NCBI GenBank assembly: GCA_963752565.1
Contig: CAVVZC010000013.1
Coordinates: forward strand, 186,001 to 250,000
Length of the DNA: 64,000 nt
Direction of reading: 5' to 3'
Source: UBA11574 sp963752565
Lineage (GTDB): Bacteria; Desulfobacterota; Desulfobacteria; Desulfobacterales; UBA11574
The position numbers were made by a program, and so were the translations under genes. Below are positions 1 through 8,276 of this stretch, in pieces (positions within the stretch are counted from its first letter, which is position 1; the number at the start of each line of letters is the position of its first letter). The notes below the pieces were generated by a model. The model had not been told where the DNA came from. It searched no databases and saw only the letters and a program-made list of their open reading frames with translations.

Positions 1-2025
1 TCATCCGACAGTCCACAAAAAGAGGTCAATGACGGTATTTTGGGACTTATGGCGGATATCCTTGAACCGGAACCTTTCTATGGAACTGCGGTGGAGGCCG
101 TCCTTGGAGAATCCTTGCAATACATCCTTGTTGAAAATCAAGAGACTGCTGTCGGCTCCATCGATTATCTTCAGAAAACCGGAGCGGGACGCAGCGGTTT
201 TATTCCGGTTACATCTGTCAAAAATATGAAATCGAGCCCAAATCATCAACCGGATCACCCAAAATATCTTTTAAACCATGTTGCCATAAAACCAGGATTT
301 GAACAGATCGCAGAAGCGCTCTTAGGACATGTTGTCGTGACAACCGATATTAAAGAAGCCATAGACATTTTCAACAGCAACGGTAAATTACAAACCGTTG
401 TTTCCCAAAACGGTGACTTAATTTCTCATCAAGGTATTTTGGTGGGTGGCAGTAAAGACAATTTATCAGGCATCCTTGCAAAAAAACAGGAAATCAAAGA
501 TATTGCAAGTAAAATCATTAAGTTAGATCAAAAACTTCATTCGGCTCGAAACCATCAAAAAGAACTGGAATCTGAAGTTAGACATATTGAAAGCAACCTG
601 CAAAAGCTCCTGGAATCGGAAAACAAAGCCAGGCATAACGAAGTCGAGGCTGAAAAGGCGCTTTATAAAGCATCCGAAGATCTTAAAAACGCCCTTAGGC
701 ATCTTGAAATTGTTCAACTGGAACAGGAGCAGCTTTTGGGTGAAGAATCTGATGTTGACGAAGAAGTCGCAAAATACAATAAGGACGTATCTGAAATTGA
801 AAATCAGGTCAAAAATGCTCAGGACCTCGTTTCCGAAAAACTGGAACAAATCAGCATTGTATCGTCCGATGTGGAAGCGTTCAATCAGAAAATCATCGAT
901 CTCAGGCTTGAACTCACCGCTTTAAATGCCAAACTGGAAAACAGCAATAACACGTTAAAGCGTCTGAAAGAATTCCAAAACGATGGGATTCAAAGGATCG
1001 AACAAATTTCAAAAGAGCTTATTCAAAAAAAACAAAGAACGCACCATTTAGAAGAAAAAATACAAGAATATGAACAGACGCTTTCCGGCATGTATGATGA
1101 CATGAAACTGCTTGAGAAAGCACTTGAAAATAATGAGGCAGATTACAATGCAATTGATGCAAAGCTAAAAGAAAGCGACAGTACCCTATCAGAGATCCAA
1201 AACGAGCGAGAAAAAATTCTTCAAAAAATACGAATGGTTGAGCTTGAGCAGTCGCAACGGCTGATTAAACGTGAAAATATTTCCATCCGACTGGAAGAAA
1301 GCTATCATAAACCGATTCCGGTTCTCAGATCAGAATTTGAAGACCCTGAAATCGGCAATGATTTACATTTAGATGAAATAGAAGATGAACTCACACGAAC
1401 CAAAAATAAAATAGCAAAATTTGATGATGTTAATCTGGGTGCCATAAAGGAGTATGAACAGCTCAAAGAACGATTTGATTTTCTCACCGAACAGCGTGAG
1501 GATCTTGTAAAAGCAGTCGGTGATCTTCACAAGGTGATTAACAAAATAAACAGAATCAGCCAGGAGCGATTTCTTAAGGCTTTCGACGAGGTCAACAATA
1601 AATTGAAAGAAGTGTTTCCCCGTCTTTTCGAAGGCGGTTCCGCCAGACTTGTCCTTACAGAACCTGACGACCCCCTTGAAACCGGTGTAGAGTTTATGAT
1701 ACACCCCCTCGGGAAAAAGCTGACAAGAATGAGCCTTCTTTCCGGCGGAGAAAAAGCACTCTCCGCCATCGCGTTGATCTTCTCGATTTTTTTAATTAAA
1801 CCGGCAACTTTTTGTCTCATGGATGAAATTGATGCGTCCCTCGATGAGATCAATGTCTTTCGTTTTAATGATTTGTTGCAAATCATCGGGGAAAAATCCC
1901 AGATAATAATGATAACACACAATAAAAAATCAATGGAATTTGCAGATACACTTTTCGGTATAACCATGGAAAAAAAGGGGGTTTCCAAAATCGTATCGGT
2001 TAACTTAAACCCCGAAGAAAAATGA
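1..2025 (+). CDS. smc: Chromosome segregation protein SMC, 3' part (5' end outside window)
   Basis: The reading frame is open from base 1, so the N-terminal ATPase half and first coiled-coil arm are missing. What remains starts in the SMC hinge (about the first 170 residues, with GILVGGSKD). A long Lys/Glu-rich coiled coil of some 300 residues follows. The C-terminal ATPase lobe carries the ABC signature LSGGEKALSAIAL and Walker B CLMDEIDASLDE, then a D-loop and an ITHNK switch histidine. SMC dimers with ScpA/ScpB compact and separate chromosomes. ftsY follows in the same direction, a common pairing in bacteria. The family assignment is firm. Confidence 0.96.
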   Translation, partial: SSDSPQKEVNDGILGLMADILEPEPFYGTAVEAVLGESLQYILVENQETAVGSIDYLQKTGAGRSGFIPVTSVKNMKSSPNHQPDHPKYLLNHVAIKPGFEQIAEALLGHVVVTTDIKEAIDIFNSNGKLQTVVSQNGDLISHQGILVGGSKDNLSGILAKKQEIKDIASKIIKLDQKLHSARNHQKELESEVRHIESNLQKLLESENKARHNEVEAEKALYKASEDLKNALRHLEIVQLEQEQLLGEESDVDEEVAKYNKDVSEIENQVKNAQDLVSEKLEQISIVSSDVEAFNQKIIDLRLELTALNAKLENSNNTLKRLKEFQNDGIQRIEQISKELIQKKQRTHHLEEKIQEYEQTLSGMYDDMKLLEKALENNEADYNAIDAKLKESDSTLSEIQNEREKILQKIRMVELEQSQRLIKRENISIRLEESYHKPIPVLRSEFEDPEIGNDLHLDEIEDELTRTKNKIAKFDDVNLGAIKEYEQLKERFDFLTEQREDLVKAVGDLHKVINKINRISQERFLKAFDEVNNKLKEVFPRLFEGGSARLVLTEPDDPLETGVEFMIHPLGKKLTRMSLLSGGEKALSAIALIFSIFLIKPATFCLMDEIDASLDEINVFRFNDLLQIIGEKSQIIMITHNKKSMEFADTLFGITMEKKGVSKIVSVNLNPEEK

Positions 2026-2100
2026 CAGGTTAACCATCTCATCCATATGGTTTCATCTTTCCGCCGGTCGAAGATGCCGCTTGCGGTGAGGCGGACAAGA

Positions 2101-2166
2101 ACAATTTTTTCCCGGCCTGCTACACATTATTGGCGTTGCTGAAAATTAAGGGTGCAAAACTTGAGT
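2101..2166 (-). repeat. Dispersed ~75-bp repeat, copy A
   Basis: Read on the minus strand this begins AACTCAAGTTTTGCACCC, continues with a CAGCAACGCCAAT core and ends with GCAGGCCGGGAAAAAA. Nearly the same string occurs at 17918-17994, and related ends occur near 3340, 14501, 45946 and 49017. It fills most of the gap between smc and ftsY. No ORF is present. Confidence 0.6.
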
Positions 2167-2198
2167 TATGAATTGTTGAATTTCCGAGACGTTTAATT

Positions 2199-3327
2199 AT
2201 GGCACTCAACTGGTTCAAAAAAAAACACACACAAGCAGGAAGAAAAAACATCTTCTGATCAGAAGATCGATGAAGCTTCGGAAGTATTTGAAACTGAAGA
2301 TGTTGCTGATACCCAACCTTTTGGAAACAATGATGACCGTGAACACCAAAAATTAGAAAGCGAAATACCCCCTCCTCCTCAGGCCAATGAAAAGGAGATT
2401 GATCAGGCTGATTCTAAAAAACCATCGGGAATTTTTAAACGTTTAAAAAGCGGTCTCTCCAAAACCCGCAAACTCCTTTCAACCGATATCAATGAGCTCT
2501 TTGCCGGCAATAGAAAAATTGATGATGAATTACTGGAGGAACTTGAAGAACTATTAATCACTTCTGACATTGGGGTTCAGACAACCATGGACCTTATTCA
2601 GAGCATCTCCATAAAATCTTCAGAGATATCGGGGCCCGATCAACTCAAAAATATACTTCGAGAAAAAATTCTGGAATTGCTGGACGCCACAAAGAAGCCG
2701 TCTCAAGAAATTGTGGACAAACCCCATGTCATCATGGTCATCGGTGTCAACGGTGTTGGTAAGACAACCACTATCGGAAAATTGGCCGCGAGATTTTCTT
2801 CTTCGGGAAAGAAGGTGATCATCGTCGCCGCCGACACGTTCAGGGCTGCAGCAATAGAACAGCTGACGATATGGGCCGATAGGGCCGGTGTAGACATCAT
2901 AAAGCACAAAGAAATGTCAGATCCCGCGGCTGTTGCATATGACGGTATTCAAGCTGCTGTTGCCAGAAATGCGGATATTGTTCTTGTGGATACCGCAGGA
3001 AGGCTTCATACCCGGAAAAACCTGATGGAAGAACTTAAAAAAATAAAGCGCACCATTTCAAAAAAGCTTCCCGGATCGCCCCACGAGATACTTCTGATTC
3101 TCGATGCAACAACCGGTCAAAACGCTTTGTCCCAAGCCGAATTATTCAATGACGCCCTCGATGTCACGGGAATCGCCCTTACTAAACTTGATGGAACAGC
3201 CAAGGGCGGGATTGTTGTCAGTATCTGCAATGCTCTTGAAATTCCTTTAAACTATATCGGGGTTGGGGAAAAAATTGAAGATCTCCAGGAATTTGATCCA
3301 ATTGAATTTGTGGACGCTCTTTTTTAA
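2199..3327 (+). CDS. ftsY: Signal recognition particle receptor FtsY (apparent +1 frameshift in A9 tract)
   Basis: SRP-receptor GTPase that docks ribosome-nascent chain complexes at the inner membrane. The NG domain is complete: G1 GVNGVGKTTTIGKLAARF, DTFRAAAIEQL, G3 DTAGRLHTR, G4 TKLDGTAKGG and the C-terminal GVGEKIEDLQEFDP. The continuous frame with an ATG begins only at 2587, inside the N domain. The natural start is ATG 2199 (MALNWFKK), but its frame stops at 2256. Dropping one A from the run of nine at 2217-2225 joins it to the frame that encodes an acidic A domain (rich in Glu/Asp/Pro) and helix LFAGNRKIDDELLEELEELL. Sequencing error, true mutation and polymerase slippage are all possible. 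An essential gene argues against real inactivation. Confidence 0.9.
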
Positions 3328-3339
3328 ATCCAGAATAAT

Positions 3340-3411
3340 TTTTACCTTAAATTTTTTTCTGGCCTGCGACATCAAAGGCTTTTAAACCATATTCGGGTAC
3401 GAAACTTGAAC
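3340..3411 (+). repeat. Dispersed ~75-bp repeat, copy D
   Basis: Starts 13 bases after the ftsY stop. It has the outer ends of the family: TTTTACCTTAAATTTTTT, GGCCTGCGAC and, at the far side, GTACGAAACTTGAA. The interior (ATCAAAGGCTTTTAAACCATATTC) matches the copies at 45946 and 49017 rather than those at 2101 and 17918. Confidence 0.5.
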
Positions 3412-3751
3412 ATAACTTTTTCATACGGCTTACTTGGCCTCATCTATACTTGATCTGACCGACTCCGAAGGCAAATTAAAACTTCTATTGACACTTAGGG
3501 ATATCCAGACATTTCAAAAGCCATTTTATGTGCAAATACGTTGGATAGCTCAAGGATTAAAACAGTTCCGATTCGTGTGGTTTCCATTACGTATACGCGA
3601 TTTGCCCCCTTTACAGATATCATTGTACGACACAGGATATTTAAATGGTACACACCAAGTGATCCGATAGCAGGTATTCAAAGGTTGGATAATAAGAAAG
3701 GCAGGGCCACATTAATGACCCTGTCTTCGTTTTTTAAGCTTTGGTGTTTAT
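3412..3751. other. Intergenic stretch without convincing gene; weak terminator at its end
   Basis: Short ORFs exist on the plus strand but none has a ribosome-binding site, codon pattern or family motif that I recognise. At about 3700-3734 a stem GGCAGGG / CCCTGTC with one G-U pair is followed by six T. This could end plus-strand transcription coming from ftsY. Confidence 0.35.
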
Positions 3752-4555
3752 TTAATCTGTTCCTAATGGGATTACACCGACACTAATTTCTTTTATTTCT
3801 GCAATATTTTCCAACAGAACATTGATTTGATTGGATATCTTCTTTTCTTGAGATAAGTCCGATTCGACTCTTATATAGACAACTGCATCTTTGCAGTTTA
3901 CAATGGCTTCAGGAAATTTATGTACTATAGCTGAATAAGCTTTAGCAGCTAAAAACTTATCTGTTGAAATCATTCGAGATTCAGAAGTTGTCTGAAAACT
4001 AGGTAGAGTTGCGATATTAAATAAAATCTCAACCGCATCATCCACCTTTAAATTATCAATTTGTAAGACAACATCATAAAGTTCACAATTCATCGTATCG
4101 ATTCCATAAAGGCTTATGCCCCATTTTCGCCTTTCTTCATCATCTTTTATCAAGAGGTCACGTGCATCTACTTCGGGAATATTCTCGCGTCTCATTTCCT
4201 CCTTTACTCTATCCTCTAAAGTTGCGTTAATTCTCACTTTTAGAACGTTTGGGATTCCTCTGGCAAAATAGTGCCCTGCCAGTCCATGATAGATTACGTT
4301 GTCTTTTTGAATATACCCTAAAAAAACTTCGTGAATGAAGGCGGTAAACTTTTCTTTTCCATATTGGAAACGATTAAAAAAAGAAGGGGCATCATGAAGT
4401 GCTCGGATAAGCTTTGCTTCTTTTACATTGAATTGGTCTGAAGCTTGCAAGAGAATCTCTCTTGAAATACAGTCATACTCTAATTTTTGAGCCAGTTTTT
4501 CCGCAATTTCTTTCCCCTTACTGTAACAACCTCTGGAAATTGTAATCACACCCAT
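3752..4555 (-). CDS. Cytidylate kinase-like family protein
   Basis: 267 residues. The N-terminus MGVITISRGCYSKGKEIAEK is the degenerate P-loop start of the cytidylate-kinase-like family (a GxGS/K-type loop replaced by SRGCYSKGK). It is followed by the EYDCISREIL segment, and later RRENIPEVDAR and ERRKWGISLYG, the typical lid/helix region. The last ~70 residues (from about AAKAYSAIVHKFPEA) resemble a small alpha-beta BON-like fold and are not part of a true Cmk. The start is well set by GGGAGG eight bases upstream of the ATG. The enzymatic substrate is not known for this family. It stands alone between a repeat region and a receiver remnant. Confidence 0.75.
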   Translation of the reverse strand: MGVITISRGCYSKGKEIAEKLAQKLEYDCISREILLQASDQFNVKEAKLIRALHDAPSFFNRFQYGKEKFTAFIHEVFLGYIQKDNVIYHGLAGHYFARGIPNVLKVRINATLEDRVKEEMRRENIPEVDARDLLIKDDEERRKWGISLYGIDTMNCELYDVVLQIDNLKVDDAVEILFNIATLPSFQTTSESRMISTDKFLAAKAYSAIVHKFPEAIVNCKDAVVYIRVESDLSQEKKISNQINVLLENIAEIKEISVGVIPLGTD

Positions 4556-4647
4556 ATAGACCTCCCTTTTATAGTCAAAAATATTCCTATGGAAATTATA
4601 AAGTCAATCACTTTTAAAGAATTACTTCAATAATTTCAAGAGCATTA

Positions 4648-4830
4648 TCACACAACATTTGATACATGGATGTTAATGATCTTCAGCGGTACAAACTTAT
4701 CTTCAAAAATGAGAAATGTCGTGTCTTTAAATACCTTCTGTATTTTTTCGCTGATTGTTTCTGCTACAAACGGTTTCACCTCGAATTTACTTACTCCTGC
4801 CTTGACTGTCGTCTGATACTGTTCGGTCTT
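4648..4830 (-). pseudogene. Remnant of a CheY-like receiver domain (C-terminal half)
   Basis: On the minus strand, directly after and in frame with the stop codon of the zinc-ribbon gene, about 60 codons read TVKAGVSKFEVKPFVAET then ISEKIQKVFK. This resembles the alpha4-beta5-alpha5 end of a receiver domain (AGAxxYIVKPF in the family), including the conserved Lys-Pro. No phosphorylatable Asp and no start codon precede it. It is either the remains of a chemotaxis/response regulator or a C-terminal extension lost behind a stop. The stop codon is at 4648-4650. Confidence 0.45.
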
Positions 4831-5055
4831 TTAATTGCCGTCTCTTTTTGGGTTCACTTGGTCACAAGCAGGACATTTAATTAAATACTCGTCAGGTGAA
4901 CACTTATATAAAGCACCACTTTGTAATCCAAATCCTCCTGATGTGGGTGTTATTTCGATTATTGTCTTGCACCCACAGTCTGAACATTTACCCTTTAAAA
5001 CGATCATCTTTTTCTCTGGGTTAGTTTCAAACATTTTTCTTAATATTTTCATCAT
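4831..5055 (-). CDS. Small zinc-ribbon-like protein, function unknown
   Basis: 74 residues with CSDCGC near residue 24 and CPACDQ near residue 63, plus another Cys in YKCSPDEY. The spacing suits a rubredoxin-knuckle zinc ribbon. There is no membrane segment. The initiation site has two adjacent ATG codons and only a weak AGAAG upstream. The frame continues past the stop into a receiver-like remnant. I do not recognise the family. Confidence 0.55.
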   Translation of the reverse strand: MMKILRKMFETNPEKKMIVLKGKCSDCGCKTIIEITPTSGGFGLQSGALYKCSPDEYLIKCPACDQVNPKRDGN

Positions 5056-5250
5056 TATGTATTACTTCTTTTCGCTACTATTCAAGTCTTATCAAAAAAT
5101 ATTAATTAAAGTGAAGATTTGTAGCTTATAAATTTGCCAATTCCCTTTATAAATCACAGGAATTATAGGTCATATAGAGTTTTTATAACGCTTATCAATT
5201 TCAACTTCTTACTTTCCACAATTCATTTACCCGCTGGGATGTATATAAAG

Positions 5251-6621
5251 TCAGTCGCTTTGAGGTTCCAGACCAAATCTTTTGATTTTGCGCCAAAGTG
5301 ACACCCGATCGATACCCATTATTTTTGCTGCTTTGGTTTTATTTCCCTCGCATTTGCCAAGTATCCATTTAATGTAGTTTTTCTCCTGATCCTCCAATGT
5401 TGGCAGGTCTGAATCGTTGCGGCGGTAGGTTTCAATAGAAAGATTGCTGATATATTCCGGCAAATAGCTGACTGTTATTTCCGGCCCGTTGGATAGAGCG
5501 ACGGCCCGTTCAATGACATTTTCCAGCTCTCTGATATTCCCAGGCCAGCTGTATTGACAGAGCAATTCCATGGATTCTTTGGAAATATTTTGAGTATCTT
5601 TGTTCATGGCTTTACTTTTTAGATCCAAAAAGTGATGTGTTAGAAGCGGTATGTCGCCTTGCCGTTCGTTGAGTGAAGGAAGTTTTATGGTGATGACATT
5701 CAGACGATAAAACAGATCCTGCCGGAAATTACCTTTTTCCACATCCTCTTTGAGATCACGGTGGGTGGCGGCGATGAAGCGCACATCCACAGGAACAGGT
5801 GTCTCGCCGCCCACCGGCAAAACCTCCTTTTCCTGAATGACGCGCAATAGCTTCACCTGCATACTGAGAGGCATATCTCCGATTTCATCCAGAAAAACCG
5901 TTCCGCCGTCGGCCACTTTGATCAGGCCTGCCTTTGCCTTTGTGGCACCGGTAAATGCATCCTTTTCATGCCCGAACAGCTCATTGGCCATTAACTCCTC
6001 CGCAAATGAACCGCAGTTAAAGGCAATGAATTCTTTTTCAGAACGGAGACTAAGATGGTGGATGGATCGAGCGACCAGTTCCTTGCCGGTGCCGCTTTCA
6101 CCGAGAATCAGGACATTGATGTCCGCAGGGGCAATCTGATGAATGGTTTTTTGAACATCCATCATAACATTGCTCTGCCCGACAATGTCGGAAATTTTCC
6201 GCTGTTTTTTGAGTATTTCTCTAAGTTCAATGTTTTCAAGTCGAAGCCGCCGTTTTAACAGCGCCTCTTTGGTAATCTGGCGAACTTCTTCAATCTTATA
6301 GGGTTTGGCGATATAATAGTAGGCGCCGTCATGCATGGCCTGAACCGACGTTTCGATGGTGGCATAGCCGGTGATCATAATGACTTCCGTGTAAGGCTGA
6401 ATCTCTTTTGTCTTATACAACACCTGCATGCCGTCCATTTTCTCCATCTTCAGATCGGTGATCACCAGGTCGAAGCTTTTTGAGTGAAGCAAATCGATGG
6501 CTTTGCTTCCGTCGGCTACGGAAACGACATCGTAACCGGTTTTCATGAGAATATGCTCGAGATTCTTTCGTGCAATATCCTCGTCTTCAACAACCAGTAT
6601 AACCTCTTTCTTTTTTTCCAC
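5251..6621 (-). CDS. Sigma-54-dependent NtrC-family response regulator
   Basis: 456 residues: receiver (phosphoacceptor Asp56 in VITDLKM, Thr in ITGYA, Lys in AKPY), AAA+ sigma-54 activator (Walker A GESGTGKE near 174-181, Walker B TVFLDEIGD near 241-249) and a C-terminal Fis-type helix-turn-helix (NKTKAAKIMGIDRVSLWRKI). I chose GTG at 6621 because AGAAGGA lies just upstream and the receiver starts right after it; a longer ORF up to 6852 overlaps the kinase gene. The kinase ends 10 bases upstream, so the pair is an operon. The sigma-54-contacting loop reads DAFTGA instead of GAFTGA (221-226). It is the obvious candidate activator for the sigma-54 promoters at 10.4 and 12.2 kb. Confidence 0.93.
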   Translation of the reverse strand: MEKKKEVILVVEDEDIARKNLEHILMKTGYDVVSVADGSKAIDLLHSKSFDLVITDLKMEKMDGMQVLYKTKEIQPYTEVIMITGYATIETSVQAMHDGAYYYIAKPYKIEEVRQITKEALLKRRLRLENIELREILKKQRKISDIVGQSNVMMDVQKTIHQIAPADINVLILGESGTGKELVARSIHHLSLRSEKEFIAFNCGSFAEELMANELFGHEKDAFTGATKAKAGLIKVADGGTVFLDEIGDMPLSMQVKLLRVIQEKEVLPVGGETPVPVDVRFIAATHRDLKEDVEKGNFRQDLFYRLNVITIKLPSLNERQGDIPLLTHHFLDLKSKAMNKDTQNISKESMELLCQYSWPGNIRELENVIERAVALSNGPEITVSYLPEYISNLSIETYRRNDSDLPTLEDQEKNYIKWILGKCEGNKTKAAKIMGIDRVSLWRKIKRFGLEPQSD

Positions 6622-6631
6622 GATGATCCTT

Positions 6632-8056
6632 CTATAAATCCCGTTGATCGGGCTGATGGAATGGTAAAAAACAGGTAAATGTCGTTCCTTTTCCGACTTC
6701 GCTGGAAACGGATATATTGCCGTTATGTTGTTCCATGATGCCGTAAGTGATGGAAAGTCCCAGCCCTGATCCCTTGCCGACTTCTTTTGTGGTGAAAAAA
6801 GGGTCAAAAATCTTTGTGATGATATTTTGAGGAATTCCTTCACCGGTGTCAATCATCTGAAAGGAAAATCCCTCTCTGTCAAATTCGTTCTTGGCCTTGA
6901 TGGTAATTTCTCCACGGTCTTTTATCGCATGGACGGCATTTGTAATAAGATTGATTATAACGCTTCTAATACGTAGACCAACAGTGGCCTGTATGTTATC
7001 AGGCACCTCCACTTTAAGGCGTATATTATCCGGAATCTCCGATTTGATATGTTTAATTGCACTGTTAACCAGATCCAGAAAATTTACCTGTTTTAGGGTC
7101 AGAGTCCTTTCCCTGGCGAATTCCAATAGCGAACGAACGATGTCCTTTCCCCTTTCCACTTCTTTTTCAGCGCCCGTCAAAAGCTCTTTTTGATATTCCA
7201 GGTCCCTTTCTTCAAGTTCCTCGATGAGGATCTGGATCGATGTGGATATATTATTGAGGGGATTGTTCAATTCATGGGCCACCCCGGAGGTCAGTCTCCC
7301 CAATGAAGCCAGTTTCTGAGCCTGTATAAGCTGTTTGCTCCGTTTGTTCAGTTCGCTGATCATATTGTTCAAGCTGGCCACCAAAGATTCAAATTCATCT
7401 CCGGACTTTATTTCCGGTATATTCTCAAAATCTCCGCTGGCAATTTTGGTAATGGCGTTTTCGATGGTCTTTAGCGGACGATTGACATTAAAGACCAAAA
7501 AAAGGGCAACCAAAACCGAAAGGATAAATACAGGTATCAGCGCCAATAAATGAATGGTCTTAGATTTTCCGATCAGGTCCCGTGCAAATTCACTCTCCTT
7601 TTTTACGATTTTTTCAAGTTCACTGGTGAGAACTCTTCCCTGCTTTCGGATTAACTTAATGGTGTCCGGAGGGACCACCAATTGTCCTTCTTCCTGTAAT
7701 TTTAGGAGATTTTCAAGAGACTCCTTGTATGTCACCAGTTCGGCAATCCTTTGATCGAGATTTTTGGCCAGGGTGTACTTCCCGTAGACTTTCAATATAT
7801 TACGAAGGATATCCTCAGCCTGGCGGACATAGTCCAGGGCCTCTGCAATATTTTTTCTGTCAAAGGATAAAAAATAGTTTTTTTCATACCGGCGGGCTTC
7901 CAGGATGGCATTAAAAAGATCGTATTTTCTCTCGATGATCTGGATCTTCTGGTTGAGAATATACTGGCTGTAATAACTGCGCGCCCATGTCAACGCACTA
8001 AGACCGATAAATATCGCAAAAGCGAGAAAAACCTTCTCTCTGATACTGATTTTCAT
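6632..8056 (-). CDS. Membrane sensor histidine kinase
   Basis: 474 residues. TM1 is about 7-24, then a ~140-residue helical periplasmic region, TM2 about 168-190, HAMP (NRPLKTIENAITKIASGDF), HisKA with His261 in GVAHELNNPLNNI, and HATPase with N box NLITNAVHAI, G1 DTGEGIP and G2 GKGSGLGLS. The HELNNPL form is typical of NtrB/AtoS-type kinases that pair with NtrC-family regulators, and such a regulator follows 10 bases downstream. The periplasmic part resembles the four-helix sensor modules of chemoreceptors; the ligand cannot be read from the sequence. Start ATG has GGTGAT upstream. Confidence 0.93.
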   Translation of the reverse strand: MKISIREKVFLAFAIFIGLSALTWARSYYSQYILNQKIQIIERKYDLFNAILEARRYEKNYFLSFDRKNIAEALDYVRQAEDILRNILKVYGKYTLAKNLDQRIAELVTYKESLENLLKLQEEGQLVVPPDTIKLIRKQGRVLTSELEKIVKKESEFARDLIGKSKTIHLLALIPVFILSVLVALFLVFNVNRPLKTIENAITKIASGDFENIPEIKSGDEFESLVASLNNMISELNKRSKQLIQAQKLASLGRLTSGVAHELNNPLNNISTSIQILIEELEERDLEYQKELLTGAEKEVERGKDIVRSLLEFARERTLTLKQVNFLDLVNSAIKHIKSEIPDNIRLKVEVPDNIQATVGLRIRSVIINLITNAVHAIKDRGEITIKAKNEFDREGFSFQMIDTGEGIPQNIITKIFDPFFTTKEVGKGSGLGLSITYGIMEQHNGNISVSSEVGKGTTFTCFLPFHQPDQRDL

Positions 8057-8276
8057 ATCACCGTCATGAATTGATTAGAATTTTAATAATTTGAAAAAGC
8101 ATCATTTATAGTTTAAATTTAGCCATCTATCTCAACATTACTTGAATATCGAATGCAGGACAAGAATTTTCGCATAATGAAGGTTCGTTCGTCATTAATC
8201 GGCTTCAGAGTTCATTAAAATACCCTGGCACCTCAGACTATTTTCATATTTTCTCTTGCTCATTCCAAATACAAGA

